From NCBI GenBank assembly GCA_003224075.1, contig QHYF01000004.1, positions 1 to 13,839 on the forward strand: DNA of 13,839 bases. Direction: 5' to 3'. The translations under genes were made by a program, and so were the position numbers. The first letter of the stretch is position 1. Each line of letters opens with the position of its first letter. This document shows, piece by piece, positions 8,101 through 13,839 of the stretch. The notes below the pieces were generated by a model. That model had not been told where the DNA came from and did no database searches. It saw only the letters and a program-made list of their open reading frames with translations. Source of the DNA: Acidobacteriota bacterium (GTDB lineage: Bacteria > Acidobacteriota > Terriglobia > Acidiferrales > UBA7541).

Positions 8101-8660
8101 CTTCGCGGCTGAGTGACTTGAAGACAGTCACCCTCGATCAAGTCGAGGGACAGCGGAACGGCAAGGAAATCACCATTGCCGCGCTGATTGTGGGAACGCG
8201 GCCGATGCGTTCGAAAAAGGGCGCGCGCTGGGCTATTTTCACGATTCAGGACATGACCGGCGTCCAAGAACTCCTCGCGTTTCCGGAGAGCTTTGCACGT
8301 CTTGAGCAACTCTTGAAGCCCGGTAACCCGCTCCTTTTGAAAGTGCGCGTGCAGGTGGAAGAGGCGGGGACGCGACTCTCGCTGCAGGAGGCCAGGAGAC
8401 TCGAAGAGATTGCGGAGCATGCGGCGCCCAATGAATTTCGTGTGCGCCTCGAAATGCAGTCACTCAGCGAAGATCTTCTCGACCGCTTGGAAGACCTCTT
8501 TGCCGGTTCGCCCGGTACATGCCCAGTTGTTTTCGAGTTGTACGCCCCGGATGGTTCTGTGGCGGTAGTGCAGGCGCAGCAGCGCGTCAAGACAGCCTGC
8601 GAATTGGTGGAAGCCGTGCAGCAGCTGTGCGGTGAGGGCGCTGTTCGAACGGTGGCGTGA
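5160..8660 (+). CDS. dnaE: DnaE, DNA polymerase III alpha subunit
   Basis: At 1166 residues it matches the length of E. coli DnaE (1160). This is the replicative polymerase of the chromosome. Domain order: PHP domain (about 1-290), catalytic core with GPGRGSAAGSLVSYAL and PDIDIDF (D425 and D427), third catalytic Asp D578 in KMDFLGLTTLTVL, YGVILYQEQVMQIA, helix-hairpin-helix region, then an OB fold (about 1000-1080) and C-terminal domain. The PHP metal ligands look intact (H10, H12, D19, H44, E69, D222, H224), whereas several are replaced in E. coli; the domain may therefore keep metal-dependent exonuclease activity, which is inference. The ATG at 5160 has no good ribosome site upstream, which fits the possible near-leaderless promoter. 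The stop overlaps the accA start (TGATG), so the two are coupled. Confidence 0.97.
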   Translation: MGQPQFVHLHVHTDYSLLDGACETSELLDEASRQKMPAVAITDHGNLFAAANFFHEASKRDVKPIIGCEVYVAKGSRHDRGEKTNGGNGQERGETEPGMRGTNHLVLLCESLEGYHNLIKLVSAGFLEGFYYKPRIDYDLLSKHSKGLIALSACLRGAVTEAVVEQKYDQARENAYRMRDVFGKANFFLEIQDQGLEIEKDVNRELVRLSKETGIPLVATNDCHYLHHEDAHAQEVLLCIQTGKTMGDANRMKFATDQFYFKTAAEMAQVFGELPDVLSRTVDIASRCNVKIGRIPNPFPEFKVPEGHTSASYFEKVVREGFAARVPYLERLAQQGLLRNPLAEYERRLTAEIEMIKKMRYEGYFLIVWDFIHYARAQNVPVGPGRGSAAGSLVSYALRITDVDPLQYNLLFERFLNPERVSMPDIDIDFCMRRRGEVIEYVTQKYGRENVAQIITFGTMAAKAAVKDVGRALDIPYGEVDRLAKLIPNTLGIELKEALEEAPQLKSAINSDERLKDLMSVALRLEGLSRHASTHAAGVVISPRPLTDVVPVYKTNRDEITTQYDMNALERVGLLKMDFLGLTTLTVLHDTVRMIEQNRGVKTDIDNLTLDDAETYKLFARAETTAIFQFESHGMRDILRRYQPTRIEDLTALNALYRPGPIQGGMIDDFINRKQGKTKVSYELPQLKDILEETYGVILYQEQVMQIANCLASFSLGEADILRRAMGKKKKEEMAAQRAKFMAGCAANKIPEKKAERIFNLMEEFAGYGFNKSHSCAYALLAYQTAYLKTHYPVEFMAALLTSEAGNTEKVVKYINEARGMSISILPPDVNESELYFTPVGESIRFGLAAIKNVGENTAKAILESRMNHGEFKSLYDFCEHIESRFLNKRVFESLIKSGALDSLGPRESMLASVDEAIGALQRASRIRESGQHGLFGTAAAAAPTPFELREAAPWSEEERLASEYAMLGFYVSGHPLAKYSSRLSDLKTVTLDQVEGQRNGKEITIAALIVGTRPMRSKKGARWAIFTIQDMTGVQELLAFPESFARLEQLLKPGNPLLLKVRVQVEEAGTRLSLQEARRLEEIAEHAAPNEFRVRLEMQSLSEDLLDRLEDLFAGSPGTCPVVFELYAPDGSVAVVQAQQRVKTACELVEAVQQLCGEGAVRTVA

Positions 8661-9661
8661 TGAGCCCAAAGGGAAAAAACAATCCGGGCGTCCCTCTGGT
8701 GGAGCGCCAGAAAGGGACCGAGCGCCAGAAGGAAATCGAGCGCCTCGAAAAGGACGTCGAGGAGTTGCGGCGACTGGCAGGTGACCACGAGGCTGATGCG
8801 GGGCTCGAACGCATCCGTCATCAGGTTTCCGAACTGCGACGCGAATTTTACGCGCACCTGGGAGCGTGGCAGCGCGTGCAGATTGCACGGCACCCACAGC
8901 GCCCGTATGCGCTCGACTTCATTGGGTTGCTGTTCACCGATTTTGTCGAGCTACACGGCGACCGCGGATATGGAGATGACAAGGCCATTATAGCGGGTCT
9001 CGGGAAATATCACGGACGGCCCGTGGCCATCATCGGTCACCAAAAAGGCCGAGACACGAAGCAACGGCTGGTACGCAATTTTGGCCAGCCGAAACCAGAG
9101 GGTTATCGCAAGGCCCTGCGCGTGATGCATCTCGCGGCGAAGTTCCGCCGTCCAATCCTCACGTTAATTGATACTCCTGGCGCGTATCCCGGGATGGACG
9201 CGGAAGAACGCGGCCAGGGTGAAGCGATTGCGCGGAACCTGCGAGAGATGGCGCGAATACCGGTACCGATCATCGTCTCGGTAACGGGGGAAGGCGGCTC
9301 CGGAGGAGCCTTGGCCATTGCGGTCGGTGACCGCATCAATATTTTGGAGAACAGCTTCTATTCCGTCATTTCGCCGGAGGGGTGCGCTTCCATCATCTGG
9401 CGCGATGCCTCAAAGGCGGAAACCGCTGCTGCCGCCATGAAGATCACCGCCAAAGACCTGAAAGAGTTGGGCATCGTTGACGAAATTGTGAGGGAACCGG
9501 AAGGTGGCGCACATACAGACTTCGAAGCGGCGGCGCGGTTTCTGGATGAAGTCCTGGACCGCCAGCTTGTGGCGCTGACCAATCAGCCGGTCCGGGAATT
9601 GCTTGACGCGCGCTACGAGAAGTTTCGCAGGATGGGGCAGTTCTTCGATCTAGGCAACTGA
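8660..9661 (+). CDS. accA: AccA, acetyl-CoA carboxylase carboxyltransferase subunit alpha
   Basis: A 333-residue protein (E. coli 319). With AccD it transfers the carboxyl group from biotin to acetyl-CoA, making malonyl-CoA for fatty acid synthesis in the cytoplasm. A charged, coiled-coil-like N-terminal region (about 17-60) is followed by the crotonase-type core: GHQKGRD, LIDTPGAYPGMDAEERGQ (from L169) and the glycine-rich GEGGSGGALA (210-219) that forms the oxyanion site, then SPEGCASIIW. There is no zinc finger, as expected because that belongs to AccD. I chose ATG 8660, which overlaps the dnaE stop, rather than GTG 8657. The dnaE-accA pairing is also found in E. coli, so this order is old and conserved. 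A terminator follows 57 bp after the stop. Confidence 0.96.
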   Translation: MSPKGKNNPGVPLVERQKGTERQKEIERLEKDVEELRRLAGDHEADAGLERIRHQVSELRREFYAHLGAWQRVQIARHPQRPYALDFIGLLFTDFVELHGDRGYGDDKAIIAGLGKYHGRPVAIIGHQKGRDTKQRLVRNFGQPKPEGYRKALRVMHLAAKFRRPILTLIDTPGAYPGMDAEERGQGEAIARNLREMARIPVPIIVSVTGEGGSGGALAIAVGDRINILENSFYSVISPEGCASIIWRDASKAETAAAAMKITAKDLKELGIVDEIVREPEGGAHTDFEAAARFLDEVLDRQLVALTNQPVRELLDARYEKFRRMGQFFDLGN

Positions 9662-9717
9662 TTGTAAATTTCAAATCTCCACGCACTTTGATCAATTCAA
9701 AACCCACGGAGACGGCG

Positions 9718-9739
9718 CACCAACGCGTTTGGTGTTTTT
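9718..9739 (+). terminator. Rho-independent terminator of the dnaE-accA block
   Basis: CACCAA (9718-9723), loop CGCGT and TTGGTG (9729-9734) form a perfect 6-bp stem followed at once by TTTTT (9735-9739). The position, 57 bases after the accA stop and before a non-coding stretch, suits the end of the operon. The stem is short, so termination may be partial. Confidence 0.65.
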
Positions 9740-9991
9740 CTGAGGAAAGTTGAAAAGGCTTGCCCAAGCGCTTCAGATCTAGGATTGATCGGCAAGCTCT
9801 AAGAATTGCAACGAAGGGAGGAGCGGTCCCCTTGATTTGCACCCCGTAGCACATTGGCAACGCGCGCCGGATGCGGTCGTTGTGCCGGTGTGTGCTGCGG
9901 ACTACCCTGATGGGGCAATTACCCAGGTGTACCGGCGCAGGGGAAATGCTGCGGCTCCTCGTGCGACGGCACACGGAAAACAGGATTCATC
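9740..9991 (+). other. Non-coding stretch with several inverted repeats
   Basis: About 250 bases without a convincing gene. It holds: GCTTGCC (9758-9764) paired with GGCAAGC (9791-9797); a strong ribosome-site-like GGGAGGAG (9816-9823) that leads only to a 5-codon TTG frame ending at TAG, or to a doubtful longer frame from 9837; and GCCGGT (9884-9889) paired with ACCGGC (9931-9936), with TGGG/CCCA nested inside (9911-9925). This could be a structured 5' leader for the gene at 9992 or the decayed remains of a gene. I recognise no known riboswitch. Confidence 0.35.
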
Positions 9992-10312
9992 ATGTCGGAA
10001 CCCTTCCGTCCGTATGAAAAGCTGGTGGAAATCACGATCTTCGGGAAAAGGTTTCAGGTCCCGGAGCGCAACTCACTTCTGCGCTGTTTCCAGTTCATCA
10101 GCCCGGAAACAGTTCCGTACGGGCGCTTTTGCTGGAATCAGGATTGCCAGTATTGCCGGGTCGCCTGCCAGTTGCCCGATGAGGATGAGCCGCACGAGAT
10201 GCTGAGTTGCAAGTTCATTGTCATGCCGGGGATGGAGGTTACCGACATGAGTCAGGAATTGAAGTGGTGCTTGCGGGCAAAGCTGCCGAAAGACGCGCCC
10301 GTTCCGTCGTAA
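9992..10312 (+). CDS. Small [2Fe-2S] ferredoxin-like protein
   Basis: A 106-residue protein with the sequence character of the beta-grasp ferredoxin domain seen at the N-terminus of NuoG/HoxU-type subunits. It begins with an EITIFGKRFQVPERNSLL strand-turn-strand (13-30). The cluster-binding pattern is C47-x4-C52-x2-C55 and then C73 in MLSCKF, followed by VMPGMEV (77-83), the usual segment after the last ligand. Extra cysteines are C32, C59 and C88. The likely role is electron transfer in the cytoplasm; no signal peptide is seen. The partner is unknown. The next gene encodes a protein with four cysteines, so the two might work together, but this is inference. AGGA lies 6 bases before the ATG. 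No adjacent NADH dehydrogenase or hydrogenase subunits are present, so this is a stand-alone domain rather than part of a visible complex. Confidence 0.75.
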   Translation: MSEPFRPYEKLVEITIFGKRFQVPERNSLLRCFQFISPETVPYGRFCWNQDCQYCRVACQLPDEDEPHEMLSCKFIVMPGMEVTDMSQELKWCLRAKLPKDAPVPS

Positions 10313-10381
10313 GTCCTCAGTTCCAATTCGGAATGAAAGGCCGGGCTCAACCGCATCTCTGTCTACGATTTTTCCAACGAT

Positions 10382-10966
10382 ATGACGAACTCAATCGCTC
10401 TGCCTTGCGACGGTTGCGGCCAAATCGCTTCAGCGGAGCATCTTGTCCGCCGGCTGCAGCGCCTGGAATGGACCACGCGATACCGGCCGGTTCACATCAA
10501 CACGCTCTTGCTGGGCGCTTTCTCGCCGGTTGAGGAAAAGGATTTTCTGTACTCCCCGGGGGGTGAATTTCATGGAGAAGCGGCGCTGCTCCTGGAGGCG
10601 CTGGGAATGCCCACCACGGGAAGGGGAGCCGATTCAGTGCAAGCGGAATTTCAACGCGCCGGCTTTTTCCTGACACATGTCCTGGAATGTCCCCTGGAAA
10701 AGGAATCGAAGCGAGAATCGGAATCGCCAACAGTGATTGCACAACGGCTTCCGGCCGTCGCCGTGCGGATTCGGCGCTCGCTCAAACCCAAGCGCGTGGT
10801 GCTGATCTCGCAGGCGCTGGCCCCGGTCTTGGAGGAAATCCAGACGTCCAAACTGGGCTGTCCAGTTGTGTTGGACCTGGGAAAGCCCTTTCGATTCGAT
10901 GGCCCTGCTCCAGAACATGCCGTCGCGCGCTTGCGGGAAGCTCTTGCTGCCGCGGCGGCAGACTGA
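10382..10966 (+). CDS. Unassigned four-cysteine protein, possibly uracil-DNA-glycosylase-like
   Basis: A 194-residue protein I cannot assign firmly. It has exactly four cysteines: C9-x2-C12 at the N-terminus, C103 in THVLECPLE and C160 in KLGCPVVLD. The motif order recalls the uracil-DNA glycosylase superfamily, especially the Fe-S families: CxxC near the N-terminus, a hydrophobic strand with Gly and Pro (LLLGAFSP, 42-49), GEFHGEAALLLEALG (61-75), FFLTHVLECP (95-104) and LKPKRVVLIS (about 132-141). The catalytic motifs of known glycosylases are not clearly matched, so activity cannot be claimed. There is no signal peptide or membrane helix, and the C-terminus ends in an Ala-rich helix. The ATG at 10382 has no evident ribosome site, and an in-frame stop at 10334-10336 limits any extension. 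It lies 69 bp after the ferredoxin-like gene on the same strand. Confidence 0.65.
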   Translation: MTNSIALPCDGCGQIASAEHLVRRLQRLEWTTRYRPVHINTLLLGAFSPVEEKDFLYSPGGEFHGEAALLLEALGMPTTGRGADSVQAEFQRAGFFLTHVLECPLEKESKRESESPTVIAQRLPAVAVRIRRSLKPKRVVLISQALAPVLEEIQTSKLGCPVVLDLGKPFRFDGPAPEHAVARLREALAAAAAD

Positions 10967-11025
10967 ACCAGAGTACAGTCCCTCGCTGGCCATTGGAGGC
11001 GCTGCGTGCTGACACTCGAACCAGC

Positions 11026-11053
11026 TAGACCGCTTTTTTATCTGTGGTAAAAT
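11026..11053 (+). promoter_or_regulatory. Predicted extended -10 promoter of the ccm operon
   Basis: TAAAAT at 11048-11053 (5 of 6 to TATAAT) is preceded by TGG, giving an extended -10 (TGn) element. TAGACC at 11026-11031 matches TTGACA at 4 of 6 bases with a 16-base spacer. The start would be near 11060, about 35 bases before ccmE. A run of six T (11034-11039) lies in the spacer. Confidence 0.5.
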
Positions 11054-11094
11054 CAAACGCATAGAAGGACTGAAAGCCCGCCAGGAGCACTACC

Positions 11095-11526
11095 GTGAAG
11101 AAGCAAACAAAATTTGGCGTCGGAATCAGCGTGATCGTGATCGCGCTGGCGTTTTTAGCCTGGCTCGGCTACGGCGAAAGCAAGACCTACTACCATACGA
11201 TCGCCGAACTGCAAACGCTCACCGGCTCAGCGAGAAGTCAACGCATGCGCGTCGGCGGCACCGTCGCCGCAGGGAGCATACATCGCCTTTCCGGACGCGT
11301 TGATTTTGTGCTCCAGGGCGAAGGGAAGGCGCTTCCCGTGACCTATATCGGCAGCGATCCGTTGCCGGATACTTTTGTAGATAAATCGCAAGCACTTGTG
11401 GAAGGCCGCCCCGCTTCGGACGGCCGATTTGTGGCTGAGCATGTTCAGGCGAAATGCGCCTCCAAGTACGAAGCGGCACCCGGAGGCGGCGCCGCGTCCG
11501 GCTCCAGCCCGCAAAGCAGCATGTAG
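11095..11526 (+). CDS. ccmE: CcmE, heme chaperone of cytochrome c maturation, Cys-type variant
   Basis: A 143-residue protein with one N-terminal membrane anchor (about 8-26) and an OB-fold domain outside the membrane. It carries YYHTIAEL, RVGGTVAAGS, VDFVLQGEGKALPVTYIG and a VEGRPASDGRFVAEHVQAK end. CcmE receives heme from CcmC and passes it to CcmF. In classical CcmE the heme is bound covalently by a His in an HxxxY motif; here the position is Cys: AKCASKY, C121 to Y125. Cys-type CcmE (CxxxY) is known from some sulfate reducers and archaea, so this is probably a functional variant rather than an error. A short Gly/Ser tail follows. The start is GTG at 11095 with AGGAG 7 bases upstream. It is the first gene of the ccm operon, 36 bp before ccmF. 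Confidence 0.92.
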   Translation: MKKQTKFGVGISVIVIALAFLAWLGYGESKTYYHTIAELQTLTGSARSQRMRVGGTVAAGSIHRLSGRVDFVLQGEGKALPVTYIGSDPLPDTFVDKSQALVEGRPASDGRFVAEHVQAKCASKYEAAPGGGAASGSSPQSSM

Positions 11527-11530
11527 CCGA

Positions 11531-11545
11531 CCCGGTTTCACCGGG
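11531..11545 (+). other. Hairpin between ccmE and ccmF
   Basis: CCCGG (11531-11535), loop TTTCA and CCGGG (11541-11545) form a perfect GC-rich 5-bp stem four bases after the ccmE stop. Its 3' arm overlaps the purine-rich GGGGGAGAGG (11543-11552) that probably serves as the ccmF ribosome site, so it could tune ccmF translation. No U-tract follows. Confidence 0.35.
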
Positions 11546-11562
11546 GGAGAGGCGGGGTCTCG

Positions 11563-13620
11563 GTGGATGTATTCGGTTCCTTTGCCCTTGTTTTAGCGTT
11601 TGTATGTGCGGTGTATGCGTTTGTCGCGGGCATCGCCGCAATCGTCACTCGTCACCCGCTGCTGGTTAAGAGCACTCGTCAGGCTGGGATAGCCACCTGC
11701 TGCCTGGTTTTCCTCGCCACCTTGAGCCTCGAATATCTGTTCTTCAGCGATAATTTCTCGAATGCCTATGTCGTATCGCACAGCAATCGCGACCTCTCGA
11801 CGTTTTTCAAGATTGCCGCGCTGTGGTCGGGGCAGGAAGGGTCCTTGCTGTTTTGGAGCTTTTTGCTGTCCATCTATGTTTTTTCCGTGCTGATCGCCTA
11901 CCGGAACAAGAACGGCGAGTTGATGCCGTATGTCGGCGTGGTCATGGCCGGAGTGCAGATTTTCTTTCTGACGCTGAACAACTTTGTTGAGAGCCCCTTC
12001 AAAGCGCTTGCGGCGCCCGGAGCGGACGGCGTCCTGAGCTATGTCGCGCGGGCGGACGGCAACGGTTTGAACCCTCTTCTGCAATATCCGGAAATGGTGA
12101 TCCATCCGCCGAATCTGTATTCGGGTTACACGGGCTTCACGATTCCGTTTGCTTTCGCGCTCGGCGCGCTGTTGGCCCGGTACCCCGGCGAAAAATGGAT
12201 TCACCTGACGCGCCGGTGGACGATGATTGCGTGGATGTTTCAGTCCGTGGGAATCTTGCTCGGCGCTCATTGGGCGTATGCCGTGCTGGGCTGGGGCGGT
12301 TACTGGGGCTGGGATCCCGTCGAGAATGCGTCGCTGCTCCCCTGGCTGACGGGCACGGCGTTCCTGCACTCGGTCATGATGCAGGAGAAGCGCGGCATGA
12401 TGAAGGTCTGGAACGTCTGGCTGGTTTTCGCGACGTTTCTCATGTGCATTTTGGGAACGTTCCTGACGCGGAGCGGCGTGGTCAGTTCTGTTCATGCTTT
12501 TGCGCAATCCAACCTCGGTAACTGGTTCGTGGGCTTCATTGCAATTGTGCTATTGGTTTGCCTGGGCGCGTATTTGAAAAATCGCGATTATCTCAAGAGC
12601 GAGAATCAGCTCGATTCCATTGTTTCCCGCGAATCGAGCTTCCTCTTCAACAACCTGCTTTTCCTTGTGGCCTGCGTCGCGATTCTTTCGGGCACGCTCT
12701 TTCCCGTTTTTTCCGAGTGGTTCACCGGAGACCGCATCAGCGTGGGCGCTCCGTTCTTCAATAAGGTGAACATTCCCATCGGCCTTCTGATCCTGTTTTT
12801 GACGGGCGTGGGACCTCTGCTGGCCTGGAGGAAAACTTCAACGGAAAGCCTGAAGCGCAATTTTGGCCTGCCGCTGGCCATCGGGATTGTGGCGGGCGCG
12901 ATCGCCTTTGCGCTGGGCTTCCGCGAGCTCTATTCGCTGGCGTGCCTGCTTCTCTGCGTGTTTGTGGCGGCGACGATTGTGCTGGAATTTTACCGCGGTG
13001 CGAAGGTCATCCACGCGCGTTCCGGCGCCTCGTTTGCCGCCTGCGCCATCGATCTCACCATGCGCAACACGCGGCGCTACGGCGGCTACATCGTTCACAT
13101 GGGCATGGTATTCGTATTCATCGGGCTGGCCGGCGCGGCGTTCAACCGCGACACCCAGCAGGATATGCGGGTGGGCCAAACGATGCAGATCGGTCCGTAC
13201 ACTTTGCTTCTTCAGGGCTTCGACGCCAAGCCGGAAAAGAATTACACCGCGCAGCGGATGCTTGTGGAAGTGCTGCGGGACAATAAGCCGCTGATGATGC
13301 TTTATCCCGAGAAGCGGCGCTTCCAGGCTAACGAACAGAACGGCACGATGGTGGCGATCTATTCGACGCTGAAGGAAGATTTGTACGTCGTGTATGCGGG
13401 AGAAAATCCCGAAACGCAGATGCCTGTGATTCACGCCTTCCTGAACCCGCTTGTAAAGTGGATCTGGTTCGGCGGGGTTTTCGTGGTGTTTGGAACACTG
13501 GTGGCGCTGTTGCCCAACCGCCGCGCGGTGCTGGTCTTGGCGGGCGCCCAACAACCACTGACACAACACTTGCAGCCCGGGCTGACTCCGTCCGTGACCT
13601 TGCGAGAGGGCCATGATTAA
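11563..13620 (+). CDS. ccmF: CcmF, heme lyase subunit of cytochrome c maturation
   Basis: A 685-residue polytopic membrane protein (E. coli 647). It takes heme from CcmE and attaches it, with CcmH, to apocytochrome c on the outer face of the inner membrane. The family signature is clear: GQEGSLLFWSFLLS near 87-100, HPPNLYSGY (H181), and the tryptophan-rich WWD region WGGYWGWDPVENASLLPW (about 243-260) flanked by H269 and H311. H512 lies in YIVHMGMVF. These four His correspond to E. coli H173, H261, H303 and H491, the heme-binding set. The start is GTG at 11563, with AGAGG 10 bases upstream. The last 8 bases overlap the ccmH start, so translation is coupled. The C-terminal part (about 535-640) is a large soluble loop before a final membrane segment. 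Confidence 0.97.
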   Translation: MDVFGSFALVLAFVCAVYAFVAGIAAIVTRHPLLVKSTRQAGIATCCLVFLATLSLEYLFFSDNFSNAYVVSHSNRDLSTFFKIAALWSGQEGSLLFWSFLLSIYVFSVLIAYRNKNGELMPYVGVVMAGVQIFFLTLNNFVESPFKALAAPGADGVLSYVARADGNGLNPLLQYPEMVIHPPNLYSGYTGFTIPFAFALGALLARYPGEKWIHLTRRWTMIAWMFQSVGILLGAHWAYAVLGWGGYWGWDPVENASLLPWLTGTAFLHSVMMQEKRGMMKVWNVWLVFATFLMCILGTFLTRSGVVSSVHAFAQSNLGNWFVGFIAIVLLVCLGAYLKNRDYLKSENQLDSIVSRESSFLFNNLLFLVACVAILSGTLFPVFSEWFTGDRISVGAPFFNKVNIPIGLLILFLTGVGPLLAWRKTSTESLKRNFGLPLAIGIVAGAIAFALGFRELYSLACLLLCVFVAATIVLEFYRGAKVIHARSGASFAACAIDLTMRNTRRYGGYIVHMGMVFVFIGLAGAAFNRDTQQDMRVGQTMQIGPYTLLLQGFDAKPEKNYTAQRMLVEVLRDNKPLMMLYPEKRRFQANEQNGTMVAIYSTLKEDLYVVYAGENPETQMPVIHAFLNPLVKWIWFGGVFVVFGTLVALLPNRRAVLVLAGAQQPLTQHLQPGLTPSVTLREGHD

Positions 13621-13839
13621 AGCCCGGCCGATTCCCGCCGTCGCGGTGCTTGCGGTGTTCGCAATTGCGCCGTTGCTGCTCCCGAGGGCGGGTGCGCAAC
13701 AACCATCGGAGCGCGCCAAGCAAATCGGCGGCAAGTTCATGTGCATGTGCGGTTGCAACCAGGTTCTCACCCAGTGCAACCACGTGGGATGCACCGTTTC
13801 AGCCGGCATGCTGAAAGAACTCGACCAGTGGGTGGCGCG
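13613..13839 (+). CDS. ccmH: CcmH-like cytochrome c maturation protein, N-terminal part (cut by window edge)
   Basis: My translation from ATG 13613 gives 75 residues, open at the window end. It begins with a signal or anchor segment (about 8-28, hydrophobic, ending RAGAQQ). A Cys-rich head follows: KFMCMCGCNQVLTQCNHVGC with C44, C46, C48, C55 and C60. CcmH/CcmL reduces the apocytochrome CxxCH cysteines outside the membrane and classically has an LRCxxCQ motif. Here the site is CxCxC followed by NQ and further cysteines, with no CxxC pair at that place. Position right after ccmF and the general layout still support CcmH. The rest of the protein is not in the window. It overlaps ccmF by 8 bases, and a GAGAGG lies just upstream. 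Confidence 0.8.
   Translation, partial: MIKARPIPAVAVLAVFAIAPLLLPRAGAQQPSERAKQIGGKFMCMCGCNQVLTQCNHVGCTVSAGMLKELDQWVA

Noticed and set aside
9895..9950. Resemblance to a TPP riboswitch (CCTGAT and CGCAGGGGAA segments)
   Set aside because: The conserved 5' half with CTGAGA is absent, and the downstream genes have no link to thiamine.
9911..9960. Possible small signal recognition particle RNA
   Set aside because: Only a weak CAGGT/CCGG likeness; the conserved GGAAGGAAGCAGC apical loop is not present on either strand.
9837..10205. A 122-codon frame starting at TTG 9837 after a strong ribosome-site-like sequence
   Set aside because: More than half of it overlaps the well-supported [2Fe-2S] gene in another frame, the spacing from GGGAGGAG is 13 bases, and the first 50 residues resemble no family I know.
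10985..11040. Intrinsic terminator ending in TTTTTT before the ccm promoter
   Set aside because: Only a 4-bp GCTG/CAGC stem can be drawn, and it is not adjacent to the T-run.
12838..13809. Long reverse-strand open frames opposite ccmF and other genes
   Set aside because: They lie wholly opposite well-supported genes, have shadow-like Arg/His/Pro-rich composition, and show no family motifs.

Overview
The window reads as chromosomal DNA of a Gram-negative bacterium. LpxD (lipid A synthesis), MurJ, class II acetyl-CoA carboxylase (AccA) and a Ccm-type cytochrome c maturation system are all present. The style of the two unassigned proteins, the Cys-type CcmE and the unusual CcmH motif resemble what I know from Acidobacteriota. 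That placement is inference from protein character only. I see no phage, insertion sequence, CRISPR array, tRNA or rRNA; this is a core-genome neighbourhood with a few under-described accessory genes.

Layout. Positions 1-891 are on the minus strand: a two-repeat protein of unknown function, then the N-terminal part of lpxD, cut by the window edge. Positions 892-986 are a divergent promoter region with overlapping promoter-like elements and a perfect 16-bp palindrome. From there everything runs on the plus strand. murJ (lipid II flippase) overlaps xerD (chromosome dimer resolution recombinase). After 75 bp comes a CCA/poly(A)-type nucleotidyltransferase with a basic Lys/Ala/His tail. After 88 bp comes dnaE (replicative polymerase), which overlaps accA (carboxyltransferase alpha). 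A hairpin with a U-tract at about 9718-9739 probably ends this block.

Positions 9740-9991 hold no convincing gene but several inverted repeats. They precede a small [2Fe-2S] ferredoxin-like protein (9992-10312) and a four-cysteine protein (10382-10966) whose motif order recalls Fe-S uracil-DNA glycosylases, a tentative resemblance. A TAAAAT promoter with an extended -10 then leads into a cytochrome c maturation operon: ccmE, ccmF and a partial ccmH.

Functionally the first two thirds is an envelope, replication and lipid housekeeping cluster: lipid A acylation, lipid II flipping, dimer resolution, tRNA end maturation, DNA polymerase III and malonyl-CoA synthesis. The last third makes c-type cytochromes outside the cytoplasmic membrane. 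The most interesting points are the histidine-to-cysteine heme-binding residue in CcmE together with a CxCxC CcmH, the paired putative Fe-S proteins, and the palindrome between divergent promoters.
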